From the NCBI RefSeq assembly GCF_932526225.1, contig NC_064036.1, forward strand, positions 14,997,181 to 15,061,180: a stretch of DNA of 64,000 nucleotides. The letters are read 5' to 3'. Origin of the DNA: Nematostella vectensis (lineage: Eukaryota; Cnidaria; Anthozoa; Actiniaria; Edwardsiidae). The translations under genes were made by a program, and so were the position numbers. Of this stretch, positions 34,901 through 46,600 are shown in pieces. The stretch's first letter is position 1; each line of letters begins with the position of its first letter. The notes under the pieces were generated by a model, which was not told the origin of the DNA, did not search any database, and saw nothing but the letters and a program-made list of their open reading frames with translations.

Positions 34901-36373
34901 TTTCACCATTTCAGGGTCGAGCTTTCGTTTTTGATGCTCCGCCCTTCTTTCCTCGTCTGCTGAAAACAATACAGACTTTTCATTTTGTGCGCTGTTATTA
35001 CTATTGCTAGAACTGTCTGATGAACTTGCTGAGCTGCTACTAGACGTAGAACTTCCACTCAGCTCCTTATTATCCCCCTCGAAAACAGGAGACGTATCAT
35101 CTACACTAGCGTCATCTGATGACAAAGTGATCCCACTGCCTTTTGTGGTCACACACAATTGCCCATTAGCTAGACTGGACGCGCTTGAGCAACTCTCCTT
35201 CTTTTCACTTTCCATGCTAAGCTGATTTTCATAATATGGCTCCATCGTGTCATTGGCTATGACATCACCAGAGCATGATCCCACAGAACTCATGTCTGAG
35301 ATTCCTCTGGTTTCCACTCCTATCAAAGGTTCACTGCTTCCGTCGCTCTTAATTCCCTGGTTGACGTATAGTTGTGACCCTAAATCCTGCTCTGTGTTTT
35401 CAGCGAGCGCGTCCTCAGCGCTTCTGTCGACTAAACTGACAGATAGAGATTGCTTCGAGATTTTATCTGTCGCCGGTCGATTTTCATCCGCACTTAGTCT
35501 TGTTTCTTTATCTCTCCCACCATTAACCTCGCACACATTATTTTTCATCGGAACATAACCCCCATCCTCTTCGATTTCGTTCATTCTCTTTGTGGTTAAA
35601 TCGTTTAATGTGACTTTTCCGGTCTCTGAACCATTCGAGACACTGTCAGAATGTCTCGTGTTATAAATTATTCTACCGTTCGAATCCTGATCGCTAGCAC
35701 CACCTCTCGATATTGTTTGTGAGTCCCCGGAGGAATGAGTTCCTTTTGATCTTTCGACGTTTGAATCTAATCCATTCAAAGAGTCTTTCATATGGTTCGT
35801 TTCCACGTCGGGCGAGCTCCAAGCATTGAGATTTCCATTGTTAATGTTTTGTTCTAGGACATCAGGGGTAGTAGTGTTTGATCGACTGCAATCAGATGAC
35901 GAAGAGCCACAATTTATTAAAATGTCTTCTTGTGAAGACGAAGAGCCACAAGAAAATCCCCTAGCACGCGGTTTGGGAGCAGGCTTTGGCCTCTCTGGTG
36001 ATTTAGAGTCTTTTTTAAAATCCTCTAAGCAGTCTTCTTTGTGGTCCGGTGTATTTTCACGCCGCGAATTTCCAGTTTCATCGAGCGAAACGCTGGTTGA
36101 AATAGAACCGGATTTCAAGCCCTTTGTCGCATTAGTGGACTTCCCAATTATGGGGTTATCAAATCCATCGTCATCCAACCCCTTCACAGTCTTGTTCTCA
36201 TATTTAGAATATCCATTAATTCCATTTGTAGCTCTTTGGGCGTCAGTGGAACTGGTATTGCGTGCCCCGCCATTTTTGACTTGGGTCGTCGAGTGGTCCA
36301 ACTTTGATCCAAAACAGTTTGCGCATTTTCCCTTTCTCCAGACATTTTCCACATAGTTACCACAGCTCGACAT
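25970..36373 (-). CDS. PEAK1/Pragmin-family pseudokinase scaffold, five exons
   Basis: Exons in transcript order are 36373-34450, 32131-31907, 31182-30089, 28220-27888 and 26995-25970, with agreeing phases, for 1533 residues. The N-terminus MSSCGNYVENVWRKGKCANC matches the start of vertebrate PEAK1. A long Ser-rich disordered region follows, with KPYKVVDISSGV (residues ~550, PEAK1-like) and EPYYENQ as possible phosphotyrosine sites. The C-terminal kinase fold starts around residue 1130 (RWGDYVVCGDPLTV, then LLPVK). It continues with HRDLNAENLLL (~1307) and ANFGN in place of DFG (~1328), and ends in the family's helical dimerisation region around FLWGPEEL. In vertebrates these proteins relay Src/Csk and integrin signals at the cytoskeleton. 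The missing DFG aspartate argues against normal catalysis. The start codon is the ATG at 36373; the frame is open only six nt further upstream. It is equally related to PEAK1 and PRAG1 as far as I can see. Confidence 0.87.
28258..29662. mobile_element. 1.4-kb foldback element with long inverted arms
   Basis: The left arm (28258-~28873) and right arm (~29001-29662) are near mirror images around a ~127-bp loop. The ends read TACGGAGCCCGGGAAGTGCC and GGCACTTCCTGGGCTCCGTA. The flanks TGAATT (28252-28257) and TGAATT (29663-29668) look like a 6-bp target-site duplication. Each arm holds a (CGACTTTTTTCC)n minisatellite (about 28388-28510 and 29395-29540). No transposase is encoded. It lies in the PEAK-like intron 28221-30088, 38 bp upstream of the exon that begins at 28220. 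Confidence 0.85.
32132..34449. other. PEAK-like intron 1, no feature recognised
   Basis: This is 2.3 kb of AT-rich single-copy sequence between exons 34450-36373 and 31907-32131. Donor CAAG|GTTGGT and acceptor GCGTAG join in phase. I see no exon, RNA gene or transposon in it. Confidence 0.5.
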
Positions 36374-37889
36374 CGCCAAAAGCGTAGGGAATTATAAGAT
36401 TACATTTTGAGAGTCAGGTTTCGGTTTAAAATTGCAGTAAATGGCGGTACTTCTGAGTCGACGTGAAAGCCATCTGAGAGTGCGTACAATCTTTGACAGT
36501 GTACAGCGACATAAACACACGCTAACGGGGGACTGGGGAGACTTGGGGTGGGGCTTTGCCTTTCGCTTCTTTCAGTTTTTCTTTTCTCCGAGAAAGCCTT
36601 TCTTTAGCTTTGTAAATGTTACAATCTTATCAGAAATATATCTGTTCTGTGTAATTCTAATAGTTTTGATGACCTTTTCAGTAACATATCCATATTTGAA
36701 AGATGAATGAAAGAAGATCTGAATCACCTGTTGAAAGCGAAATTACCATAATAATATGAATCTGGATATGTTTTCTTTTCTGTGAAAAAGAATATGAATT
36801 ATTCAATGAATGAAAGCTCAACAGTCAGGCTTAGCAGTCGAATCGGAAGGGCTTAGCACTTTATTGTGACCGCACTTTAACGCGCTGCATGAGAGGTCGT
36901 GTCACGGTCGTTAATTTCCACCGTGTGTTAGACAGTATTGAAAAGTCTGAAATAAAGTGACATGTTCACAGTCTTGCTTTTGAAGTGACATTTCTCTTTG
37001 AGAAACATATAGTGAAAAATTTGACACACGTAAACATGAAACTCCCCCAAACGTCTATGGAACTGAAATATTCCTAGAGAGAGAAAAGCTTCTTATACAT
37101 TCTTGGTTGCGATGGGAGTTTTTTCTAGCTGATAGCCCTGTTATAGATAGTACGACCTTTGAATAAGCAATGCAAGGTGCATCCACAAATCCCCTCCTTA
37201 CCCCCTCATCGACGCTTATAAGTTGTTTTTCCCGTACCACCCCCTCCCCAAAACCTTTCATGGCCGGAATTAAGCTTAGAAACAATAAGTTATCATTATA
37301 TGGGGTTATAAGTATTAGGGAGTTATCATCAATTAGCCTACTTGTAGGCTTTGCGAACTTCGTGTTTTCGGGGTTTTCGTGCCGGAAAAACTATCAAAGC
37401 CTACAAGTAGGCTATCATCAATCAACTGATGTCATGCGTTATTTTACAACTTGTATATTAATCAAGAAACTTTGTATCCATACTTCTTGTAATACCACAC
37501 TCTGCTCATTGTACAAGAAGCATGATTTACTTGTAGGCGTTCTGTGAGATTCAAGTAGACCAAAGTTCGTGCATGAATTGTGAGAAAAACGTAAGACCTC
37601 GGCGACTTCGGATTTTGCGCAGCGAGTAATCTTGAAATCTGAGTTGTAATGATGTCATCATGGCGCGCGCACAAGAACAATGACGCAATAATGAAGTCTC
37701 CTAGCTTTCTCCCCTTGAGAACACGAAAGTTATAACATTGGAAATTGATATCATTTTATTTAAATCGGTGCATTACTTAACAAAGCTTTACGGTAAGTTG
37801 CTCATTGTTTTGTCTGTATTTTGAGGTTATTATCATTAAAATCATAAATCAATTTCTTTTTGCAACTTTTGTTAGGAAATCTAGGAAAT
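36374..37889. promoter_or_regulatory. Head-to-head intergenic region (PEAK-like / KAR5-like)
   Basis: The region lies between two divergent start codons and so must hold both promoters. A likely 5' UTR intron of the KAR5-like gene runs from ACG|GTAAGT near 37791 to TTGTTAG near 37875. A hAT-like MITE occupies 37334-37414. No other coding sequence is seen. Confidence 0.4.
37334..37414. mobile_element. hAT-like MITE, 81 bp
   Basis: The 20-bp terminal inverted repeat TAGCCTACTTGTAGGCTTTG is perfect at both ends. It is flanked by an 8-bp direct repeat TCATCAAT at 37326-37333 and 37415-37422. An 8-bp duplication is typical of hAT superfamily insertions. No protein is encoded. Confidence 0.75.
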
Positions 37890-40800
37890 ATGAAAACGGT
37901 GGCTTTCGCCCTGACTGCTGTGCTGGTAATAGTAATGTTACCAGGCGCCAGCGGCTGGTGGAATCCGCTATGGGAGTTGAACTACCCCGTTCCACAGGAT
38001 ACCCACCTTGAATGGGCGGGTGAAAATGGGGAACTGTTAATGAAACGGGAAGCGCCCTTTGAGACCCTACACGACGAAGATGGGTCCGGGTTGGATCGGT
38101 TCTGGGAAATCAACCAGACAGACTTTGATTTCTTGGACTCCTGTCTTAATCGGGTAAGTATTTCCACAGTTGCAGCGTGGTGAAGTCGCTTCAACTGATG
38201 TGTTCCCTTTGTTGAGTTTGAATAGTCAAAACAATCAAAACGCAAGAACGAAAAACGCCTCTCTTAAACTAGCGAAAGTGAAGATTCATACTTAGGACAA
38301 AATTGCCATGCTAGGTGATCTATATTTCAGTAAAGGTTATATTTAGCTACACACATTATGTATATCAAGTCCCTGTGGTTTTTATAGAGATAATTATTTA
38401 ATATAAACATGTGGAGGTGGTGGTGGTGGTGGTGGGTGTGTGCAAATTTTTAGGCATCAGGTCTAGGGGGGTCACGATTTTTGTGCTTGGATTTGAGGAG
38501 GGGCCAACATTTTTAGCCCAGGGTTTTGCAAAATGCCCCCCCCCCCTCTCCCGCAGTAATTAGTGACCGCTCCCTTATGTTGGATAGTTAGAATAAACTT
38601 TTTAGGTCAATCTTAAAAATGGATTACGCCAGGCTAGATTATCGTTTTATCGTTCAATTGAGACAAAATGTGTTCATATTTTTTTTTTAGGTGAGCACGA
38701 GACTACTCCAGTACTGCAAACCTGGCGTGACTCCCACCGCAACCATTGAACGACTTGCCTTGAAGGAACTGTACTGCAGGACAGTTGCGCTAGGTGAAGA
38801 TGGTGAATTCTGTTCAAATTGGCTGGTAAGTGCTTAAGCCAAGGCTGCATGTACGCCAATTAGCCAAGCCTAAGTACAAAAACATCCCCTAGAAAATAAA
38901 AACATATACCAAATAGTTCCATAAAAAGGCCCAGGATTGAACCTCTGGGAAAACGTGGCCTTAAATAACGCAATATATGAACATTTTTGACCGCATTTGT
39001 TGTTGGGCAGGTGCAGGAGATTGAGGGTGAAAGGAAATGGGTGTGAAAGAATGATGTAATAGTGACCACCTAGAAAATAATGAAGGGTTGAAATATATGG
39101 AGAATATAGACAGCATTAGTTTGATCAGTCTCCAAGAGGTCCTAAACAATTTTGCTTCCCAGCTTCTCAAAAGGTGTATTGCGACTGAGATGAACGCAGC
39201 AACACGCCTTCGATACCTGTACATTAATAACAAGCTGCACGCACAATGCTGGGCTCAGCGCACGGTACACGAGACACAGCGCGTGTTGAGCGACTTGCTT
39301 GTCCAACTGAACGACCACCACGGAACCATGAAGGAAGTGAGGGTATGGACTTGAATGTAACATAGTAAACATACGATGTTACACTGTCTAGTTATTTTCG
39401 TTTTTACAGCCGCTTGAAAAATGGTACCATATTTTTGGGGGTTAGATCACCCATCAAGTTTTTGGTTTCTAGTGGACGTCAGGCTCTTGCAGTGAATCAT
39501 ATATGAAATGTGGGATTTATCAAGTTTGTTTCGTGTTTACTTCAAATGGTGGAGTTAAGTCCAAGTGATGATTTGCTGAGCCTTTATCTACCTGCCGCAA
39601 CTTGTTTTCATGCTGGTTTGGGGATGTAAAGGGGATACAAGAATGAACACGAACGTGACTCTTCCTAGACTACTCCAATATCTCTCAGCATTTCTTACCC
39701 TCCGTTCCCCTCGCAGTTATTTTAAACCCATAAATCTTTTGAAATAGAAGTAGCGGACACAAATTTCAATACTTTCAATGCCTTAATGACTACGCCCTCC
39801 ATTTGAAAATCTAACCAATTTCTTGTTAGGAGGAAGGGCAAGAGGAGATAGAGCGTGGCAAGACCCTCCTCGCAAACTCGATGCTAGAGGTCGATAAGGC
39901 GCATGATGCTCTCGCTAACATGGAACGACAATGGGACACGATTGAGACCTTGGCGATGGATCAGATGGACTCGCAAGTTAACCTCATCAGGATTGATAGA
40001 AACCTAGCTAAATCAGTAAATCGTGACGTGGATGCCTTCTTCAATGCTGTCGTCCATGAGTTAGGTGGGTATTAAAGATGGTGCATTGGAAAGAGAAGGA
40101 TAAGTGTTGCAGCCCGAACCACCGGTCCGGGTAACGACTAACCTTATGCTTGAATACAACAAACTGGATCAGGGGCGTTCTTTGGCCATTATCAGATTTA
40201 AGCCTACCATCAAAAATTGGTGTTCGGGTGCATTTCGGTATATTTCTATTTCCTTTTATGCAGCACCGTGTTCATCCCGTGAAACCCCTGTGGAAACAAC
40301 TAGGAAACCAAACATGTCTCTATTTCAATGTTATTCTTCAATGTAGCTACAACGGAACGAGCTGAGGCACCAACCCAACACAACGTCCAATGGTCCGGCG
40401 CAAGCCTTCATGGGTGGGGACGATCTGGCTGGGACAAACATGGGGGAGGGGGAGGGGACGGTCTGGCTGGGACAAACATGGGGGAGGGGGTGGGGACGAT
40501 CTGGCTGGGACATACATGGGGGAGGGGTGGGGACGATCTGGCTGGGACATACATGGGGGGAGGGGGAGGGGGAGGGGGAGGGGACGATCTGGCTGGGACA
40601 TACATGTGGTGAGGGGGTGGGGACGATCTGGCTGGGACATACATGCGGGGAGGGGGTATTTTTAGCCACACACTCCCTTTTGCAAGCAAAAAAGCTTGGT
40701 TGCGACATCAACAACATTGGCCCTCACACGTGAGCGTATTGTACTGTTTCAGGGACAGTGGAACAACGCAGATCAGACTATGATAAAATTATTCAGAAAA

Positions 40801-43242
40801 CTGTAAAAGGCATCAACTTGGAGACCACGGCAACGAACGGGAAAGTCAAGGGATTTGATCACGACTTAGGTACTAACAGCTAGGCTACCCATTCAACAAT
40901 ACATGGCCGTAACAAGAAATCAAGTTTTTGTTCGGGGCAAGCTTCAGTTATTCCTTGCTATTTGCTGGGAACAGACGCAATTTCTTTCCTATATTTCCTG
41001 AAAAAATCCTGCTGTGCAAGCTACGACTTTGAATTGCCCATTTACGTGTATAACATTAACCTATACCCTCTGGATGATCGTGGCTAGCAAATGTCTTTTT
41101 GCATCCCGGATCGTTTGCCCATATTTTATTACCCTAGAACTAATAAACACAGCACATCTTCCGTGCAACAATGGACTTTTGCCTTATCACATTCGGTGCC
41201 ATGACTCGTCACCTTCTTTGTTTAATAAACGTACCTGTGACTTTAAATAGTTTTATCAACTTTAACTTATGATCTATAAGGTCCAGCAATAGACTAATCG
41301 AGCGGACAGGGTATCAAAAATAGTTCCGTCACATAGCCGTAGCATGCTTCGAATTATTAGGGGGGGGGGGGGGCACGATACAGAAACATTAAGAAAACAA
41401 TGGGGGTTTACAGCCACGCCCCTACTGGTTATTTCCTTATAATTTTTGAAAATATTGGGGGGAGGAGGGCCCCCAGTGCCCCACCCCCTTCATTCGGCCC
41501 TGCATAAACTTATAGTTATATGAGCTTTAAAACCCAGCAATAGGCTAAGCAAAAAGACAGGCTATCTTTGTTATCTTTAACTGGAGTGTTTCTATTCTTT
41601 TCCCAGGAACTCGTCGAACAGCCCTCATCCATTACGCCAAGCAGCTAGAACTACTACTGAACGAGTCACTAGATAAATACAAGCAAACCGAGCACGCTAT
41701 GGCGCTAGCGATGAGACTGGAAGCATATGTGACTGCCGTCATGGGCTTTCTTACTAACAATCAGCAGCAGTTCCTCTTGTGCGACCAGCAGCTTCTACAG
41801 GATGCAACCCTTCACGCGACATGTCTTTTATTTGCTTACCTTCTCATTCTCTACGTGGACGCTCCTTTAGGCTCGAGGATCCTGGTGTCAGTAGTCGTTC
41901 CCTTGAACTTCGTCTCCTGGGCAGGAGTGCGGTCGAGCCTCTCATATCAATCCCTAGCTGTATTAGTGATTGTTATTGTTGTGGGTAGGTATATCAATCA
42001 ATGGTTGTCGTTTTTCTAAGTGGCCTAAAAGAGTATGGGGCGTGGGATACCTGTGATATTCTAAAATAGATGGATTTACGTGGCTCACCTAGTGCGCGGT
42101 GGGCGAAGGGGGATGGGGGTGTAGGGGGGGGGAGTGTGTGTGTAGGGGGGGGGGAGTGTGTGTGTAGGGGGGGGGGAGTGTGTGTGGGGGGGGGGGCGTG
42201 CACCTCCCTCTGTCGTCCAATGCGACCTCAAACCCCTCACCCACTTAAATACTCTCCCATAGTCCAATGCGACCTCAAACCCCTCACCCACTTAAATACT
42301 CTCCCATAGGTCCTGGCGACACGCTATTTATTTTGGCTAATAATTTTATGTTAATAGTATGTTCGATAAAGGGCGTCGACTGGGTCGAGCGAAATTATAG
42401 AGACATAAATGACTTAGAAAAAAATACTAATTGTGCGTTATAGGGGACATATGCATCACCTATGGTTCCCGTCTCATCTGGGAAAAAGAAGCTCAAATTA
42501 CACGAGAGAGAAGCATGCGATCATCTATCGGATATAACGCGACACCTGCACTTTCCCATGCATACCACCCTACCTACCGCAACCTCTACAGTAAGTGAGG
42601 GGCTGCTCAAAGGGGACCCATCAGACCACTTAGCTGCGTGCAAAGGAGGGTATCAACTTGCCTTTTTCACACTGGATATCGACTCTGGCAAATTAGGTTT
42701 TAGCGCGCAATGCGAGACCAGGCGCGCCGTTGTCTCGTGCCAAAAATATTTCGAATACTAGTGGTTGGTGATTCATGTTCTAAATCGAGATGTCGACTAC
42801 TTGGGTGTTTTGATCATCTTTTTCTAATCAATGATGCCCCATATTAATCAACGAGGATTAGAAAACTCCTCTGCTATAAACGGTATCACCACACTAACAA
42901 AAAGAGGCTGTTATAAACGTCGTTGCCACACCAATAAAAGGCCTCTTTATTATATTCATGTTACTAGTACCTTATTTAAAAATTACCATATTCATATCAC
43001 ACCATGCCAAACCAACAGCGCTGATTTTAAAACAGCAACTAATACCACCTCCTGTGTATGCATTTTTCATAGTGCCTTCTCATGGCTATAACCCCAGTCC
43101 CATACCGTCTCGTTGGAATCACCAGTGCTGTGCAACCACCCAGAGAGGATACCGCTGTAAACTCAACCGCAGGCTCAACACTCAGTTCTGTGGTGTCCAT
43201 AGCGCACGTGCAGAGCACATGCCTGTAAACTGGAGCTACTAG
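37890..43242 (+). CDS. KAR5/GEX1/Brambleberry-family nuclear-fusion protein, eight exons
   Basis: Exons are 37890-38153, 38691-38825, 39163-39342, 39830-40064, 40753-40869, 41607-41984, 42444-42590 and 43073-43242, with agreeing phases, for 541 residues. A signal peptide (MKTVAFALTAVLVIVMLPGA) leads into a cysteine-rich region (~82-195) with LDSC...YC...LALKELYCR...FCSNW...RCI...INNKLHAQCWAQ. This spacing matches the KAR5/GEX1 domain as I know it. A helical stretch (EEGQEEIERGKTLL onward) follows, then two hydrophobic segments at ~380-397 and ~425-440. In yeast, plants, algae and zebrafish, family members sit in the nuclear envelope and drive fusion of gamete nuclei. The C-terminus has CCATTQRGYRC...FCGVH, a possible zinc site. 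The exon 3 donor could also be 39336, dropping two residues in frame. The family call rests on the pattern, not on an alignment. Confidence 0.72.
38255..38580. repeat. Dispersed repeat, copy A
   Basis: The stretch beginning CTTAAACTAGCGAAAGTGAA and ending GTGACCGCTCCCTTA lies in intron 1 of the KAR5-like gene. Much of it recurs in REV1 intron 2 (about 50566-51350), where the copy is interrupted by another element. The ending GTGACCGCTCCCTTA also occurs inverted near 50097. No coding potential. Confidence 0.7.
40416..40660 (+). repeat. G-rich minisatellite in KAR5-like intron 4
   Basis: About six units of GGGGACGATCTGGCTGGGAC plus ATACATGGGGGAGGGG, roughly 36-48 bp each depending on the number of GGGGGA blocks. 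It lies between exons ending at 40064 and starting at 40753. Open frames on both strands across it (40331-40733) are repeat artefacts. Confidence 0.92.
42115..42310 (+). repeat. Poly-G/TG tract and 47-bp tandem duplication in KAR5-like intron 6
   Basis: Four runs of seven or more G separated by TGTGTGTGTA occupy about 42120-42197. They are followed by two near-identical 47-bp copies of GTCCAATGCGACCTCAAACC with its downstream context ending CTCTCCCATA (about 42213-42309). The G runs could form quadruplexes. That is a prediction from sequence only. Confidence 0.85.
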
Positions 43243-43696
43243 CATTTAACATGACAACACAGCTCAACAGCAGTGAAAAACCTTTAGTTTGAATTTTCAA
43301 GTAAAACAATTGGGTAGATAGCACTTGGACCTAAGCTAACATTTTCTTAAATATTTTAGTAACTTTTCTGTGAAGCTGCTTTAAGGAGCTTTCATAGCAA
43401 TGCACAGTCTTTGATGGAAAGGCTAAGAAGATTGCAAGATTGTAAATAACTATGCATTAAACCAAGCATAACATTCATTTTAAAAATTCTTAAGGGTCTT
43501 TTTTTCTATTTACAAGTTTACACAGTTCTAAGATTTGTGGTAAATTCTGTACAAAAAGGAACTAATGTATAGGGTGTGCTACAATTTGTTGGGTTTTCCA
43601 TAGAACAGTCAATCACTTAGTTTCACAAACCAAAGATTAAATGCCGTGGCTAATAGTAAGACAATCCGATGTAGTTTGAACTGTCGCCATTACATT
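43243..43696. other. Convergent 3' region of the KAR5-like gene and LRRC23
   Basis: 454 bp separate two facing stop codons. The stretch is AT-rich, without coding signal and without a canonical AATAAA on either strand, though ATTAAA variants are present on the plus strand (near 43456 and 43636). The two 3' UTRs probably abut or overlap. Confidence 0.5.
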
Positions 43697-46600
43697 CTAA
43701 TCATCTTCGTCTGTATGGATGATTTCATGCCCTCCTTGCTGCTATAAATAAAAGACAAATACCAAGTGAGATCATCATTTTCTATAATTCTCATAGAACT
43801 GTACAAGGTGTACTTTTTGTGTTACAAGTGTAAGAAAATAATAACATTGACGACACATCGATGCTGCTAACATGAAGAGAGATGAATATGTTGGCGACAT
43901 AGTGAACGATTATGGTGCAGATGACTAGATGAGAAATGTAGATGTTGATGTCACGATGATAAATGATGGTCCTGATGACATGATGATAGTGCTGATGACA
44001 TGATGATAGATGATAGTGGTGATGATATGATGATAGATGATTCTGTTGATGACATGATCATAGATGATAGTGGTGACATGCTGAAAGATGATAGTGCTGA
44101 TGACATGATGATAGTGGTGATGACATGATGATAGATGATACTGTTGATGACATGATGATAGATGATAGTGTTGATGACATGATGACAGATGATACTGTTG
44201 ATGAGATGATGATAGATGAGTGCTAATAACATGATGATAGATGATAGTGGTGATGACATGATGATAGATGATACTGTTGATGACATGATGATAGATGATA
44301 CTGTTGATGACATGATGATAGATGATACTGTTGATGACATGATGATAGATGATACTGCTGATGACATGATGATAGATGATAGTGGTGATGACATGATGAT
44401 AGATGGTACTGTTGATGACATGATGATAGATGATAGTGGTGATGACATGATGATAGATAATACTGTTGATGACATGATGATAGATGATAGTGGTGATGAC
44501 ATGATGAGAGATGATACTGTTGATGACATGGTGACAGATGATACTGTTGATGACATGATAGATGATAATGTTGATGACATGATGATAGATGATAGTGGTG
44601 ATGACATGATGATAGATAATACTGTTGATGACATGATGATAGATGATAGTGGTGATGACATGATGAGAGATGATACTGTTGATGACATGGTGACAGATGA
44701 TACTGTTGATGACATGATAGATGATAATGTTGATGACATGATGATAGATGATAGTGGTGATGACATGATGATAGATAATAGTGTTGATGACATAATGACA
44801 GATGATACTGTTGATGACATGATGATAGATAATAATGTTGATGACATGATGATAGATGATAATGTTGATGACATGATGATAGATGGTAGTGTTGATGACA
44901 TGATGATAGATAATAGTGCTGATGACATGATGATAGATGATGGTGGTAATGACATGATGAGAGATGATAGTGCTGATGACATAATGAGAGATGATTCTGT
45001 TGATGATATGATGTTTACGATAGATTATTATTTCGTTTGATGATGACACGTGTATACAAGATAAGATTTATACTAACAGCTGCAAGCTCTTCCTCTTGCC
45101 GTTGATTATAGATCTGGAAATTGAAAGATTAATCATATCAATATGTACCACCACTTGTAAAACTCAACATCACATAATAGTGTCGAAAAAGGGCTATTCA
45201 AGAAACTTTTCTATAAAACCTCAAATAGTCATGGTACATCTTTTAAATACATCGATGACAACAACAACAACCAATAATAATAATTGAATTACAGAAAATG
45301 AAAACACAAATCTCTGGATCTGATTTGTCATTTTAAATAGCATATAAAATAAGTTATTTCAAGTACTATCCTACTGGGAAATTCTTCTCACCTCCTCGGC
45401 TTCCTGTCGTTCATCCTCGGTGTACTCATCCTTGTCCAGTCTTTCCAGTCGGCGCAGAGCAATCAGCACCTCAATACGGTAATCATCTTCATCAGACACA
45501 GGATTTTCTGCAAAAAATACAAAATTCTAGCTATCAAGATTGGGTGGAATTGGTTAGACATTATGTACAACCTTAATGGGTGAAAAAGACTTGTTTTTTT
45601 AACAAGAATTCTGTGTATTTAGGCAACTGCAGCATATAATATAAAAACAGGACCTACCCATTAACACTAATGCTCTTAGTAGGGGTAAACATTTCAGTTT
45701 TTGAACTTCTTTATTGCTTGAGATGCTGTTCCCCCTGTGTAGAAAATAATACACAAAATGTCATAACTAGATTAGTGTATTGCTTTTTGTCTATGTTCTA
45801 AGACTGGGCAGAAAATAATCAAAAAAGTTAGCACACAATAGTTTTAAAACTTTAGAAGAAATTACCTGAGATTTAAGTACTGTAAGTTTTTCATATTTTC
45901 TGAAAAGCCTTCAAGGCTATCTATCTGATTGTCCCGCAGGTGAAGTTTCGTCAAGTGTTCCAAGCGATCGAGGCCCTCCACCTTACGAATGGTATTAGCT
46001 GCCTGAAAGAAGTAAAAAGGGCTTAAAGCAATGTGGTCAAAAGATTTGTCATAGATTAAAATCTAGATAAAAGTCTGAATATATTTTTTTGCAAAAAAAA
46101 AAGAAAAAAAGCCTGGTACATCATTAATGGTCAACTCTTGCAGCAACAACTGGAAACAACCTTAGCTGAACTTACCAGATATAGCTCTCTGAGGTTTTCC
46201 AAGTTCATCCCGGTTGTTGTCATGAGCTTGTTCCCTCGTAACTCAAGTATGGCCAGTCTGCTCAGCTTTCCAGGGTCTAGACCTGACACTTCCACTATCT
46301 CATTCACTGAAAAGGCCAGAGCAATTACCATTAAACTAAACAATTAACATTAAACTTTTATCTAGGTATAGCTAGAATACAATTAACTATAGCTGACTAC
46401 AAGCTGTACCCAAACTTTGAGGGGGAGTTTTTATTCTGGGTGCAAATCCAGCTCGATATAACTGCTTTTCAAAAGGACTTTGGGCCCACCAGGCGCGTAA
46501 GCCAAACAGTGTGTTTTGATTGGGCTTATATAACAACACTAAGATGGGCTTCTGATCAGGACATTATGCATCTACAGAAATTACAATGTTTTGTGTGTTT

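Noticed and set aside
40331-40733. Pro/Gly-rich frames on both strands
   Set aside because: Artefacts of the G-rich minisatellite in an intron of the KAR5-like gene.
42462-42761. 99-codon plus-strand frame
   Set aside because: It overlaps KAR5-like exon 7 in another frame; the spliced frame continues the protein to a stop at 43242.
43925-45049. Frames of 374, 343 and 274 codons rich in Asp/Met or Ile/His
   Set aside because: Products of a 27-bp tandem array read in different frames. No start context or conservation signal.
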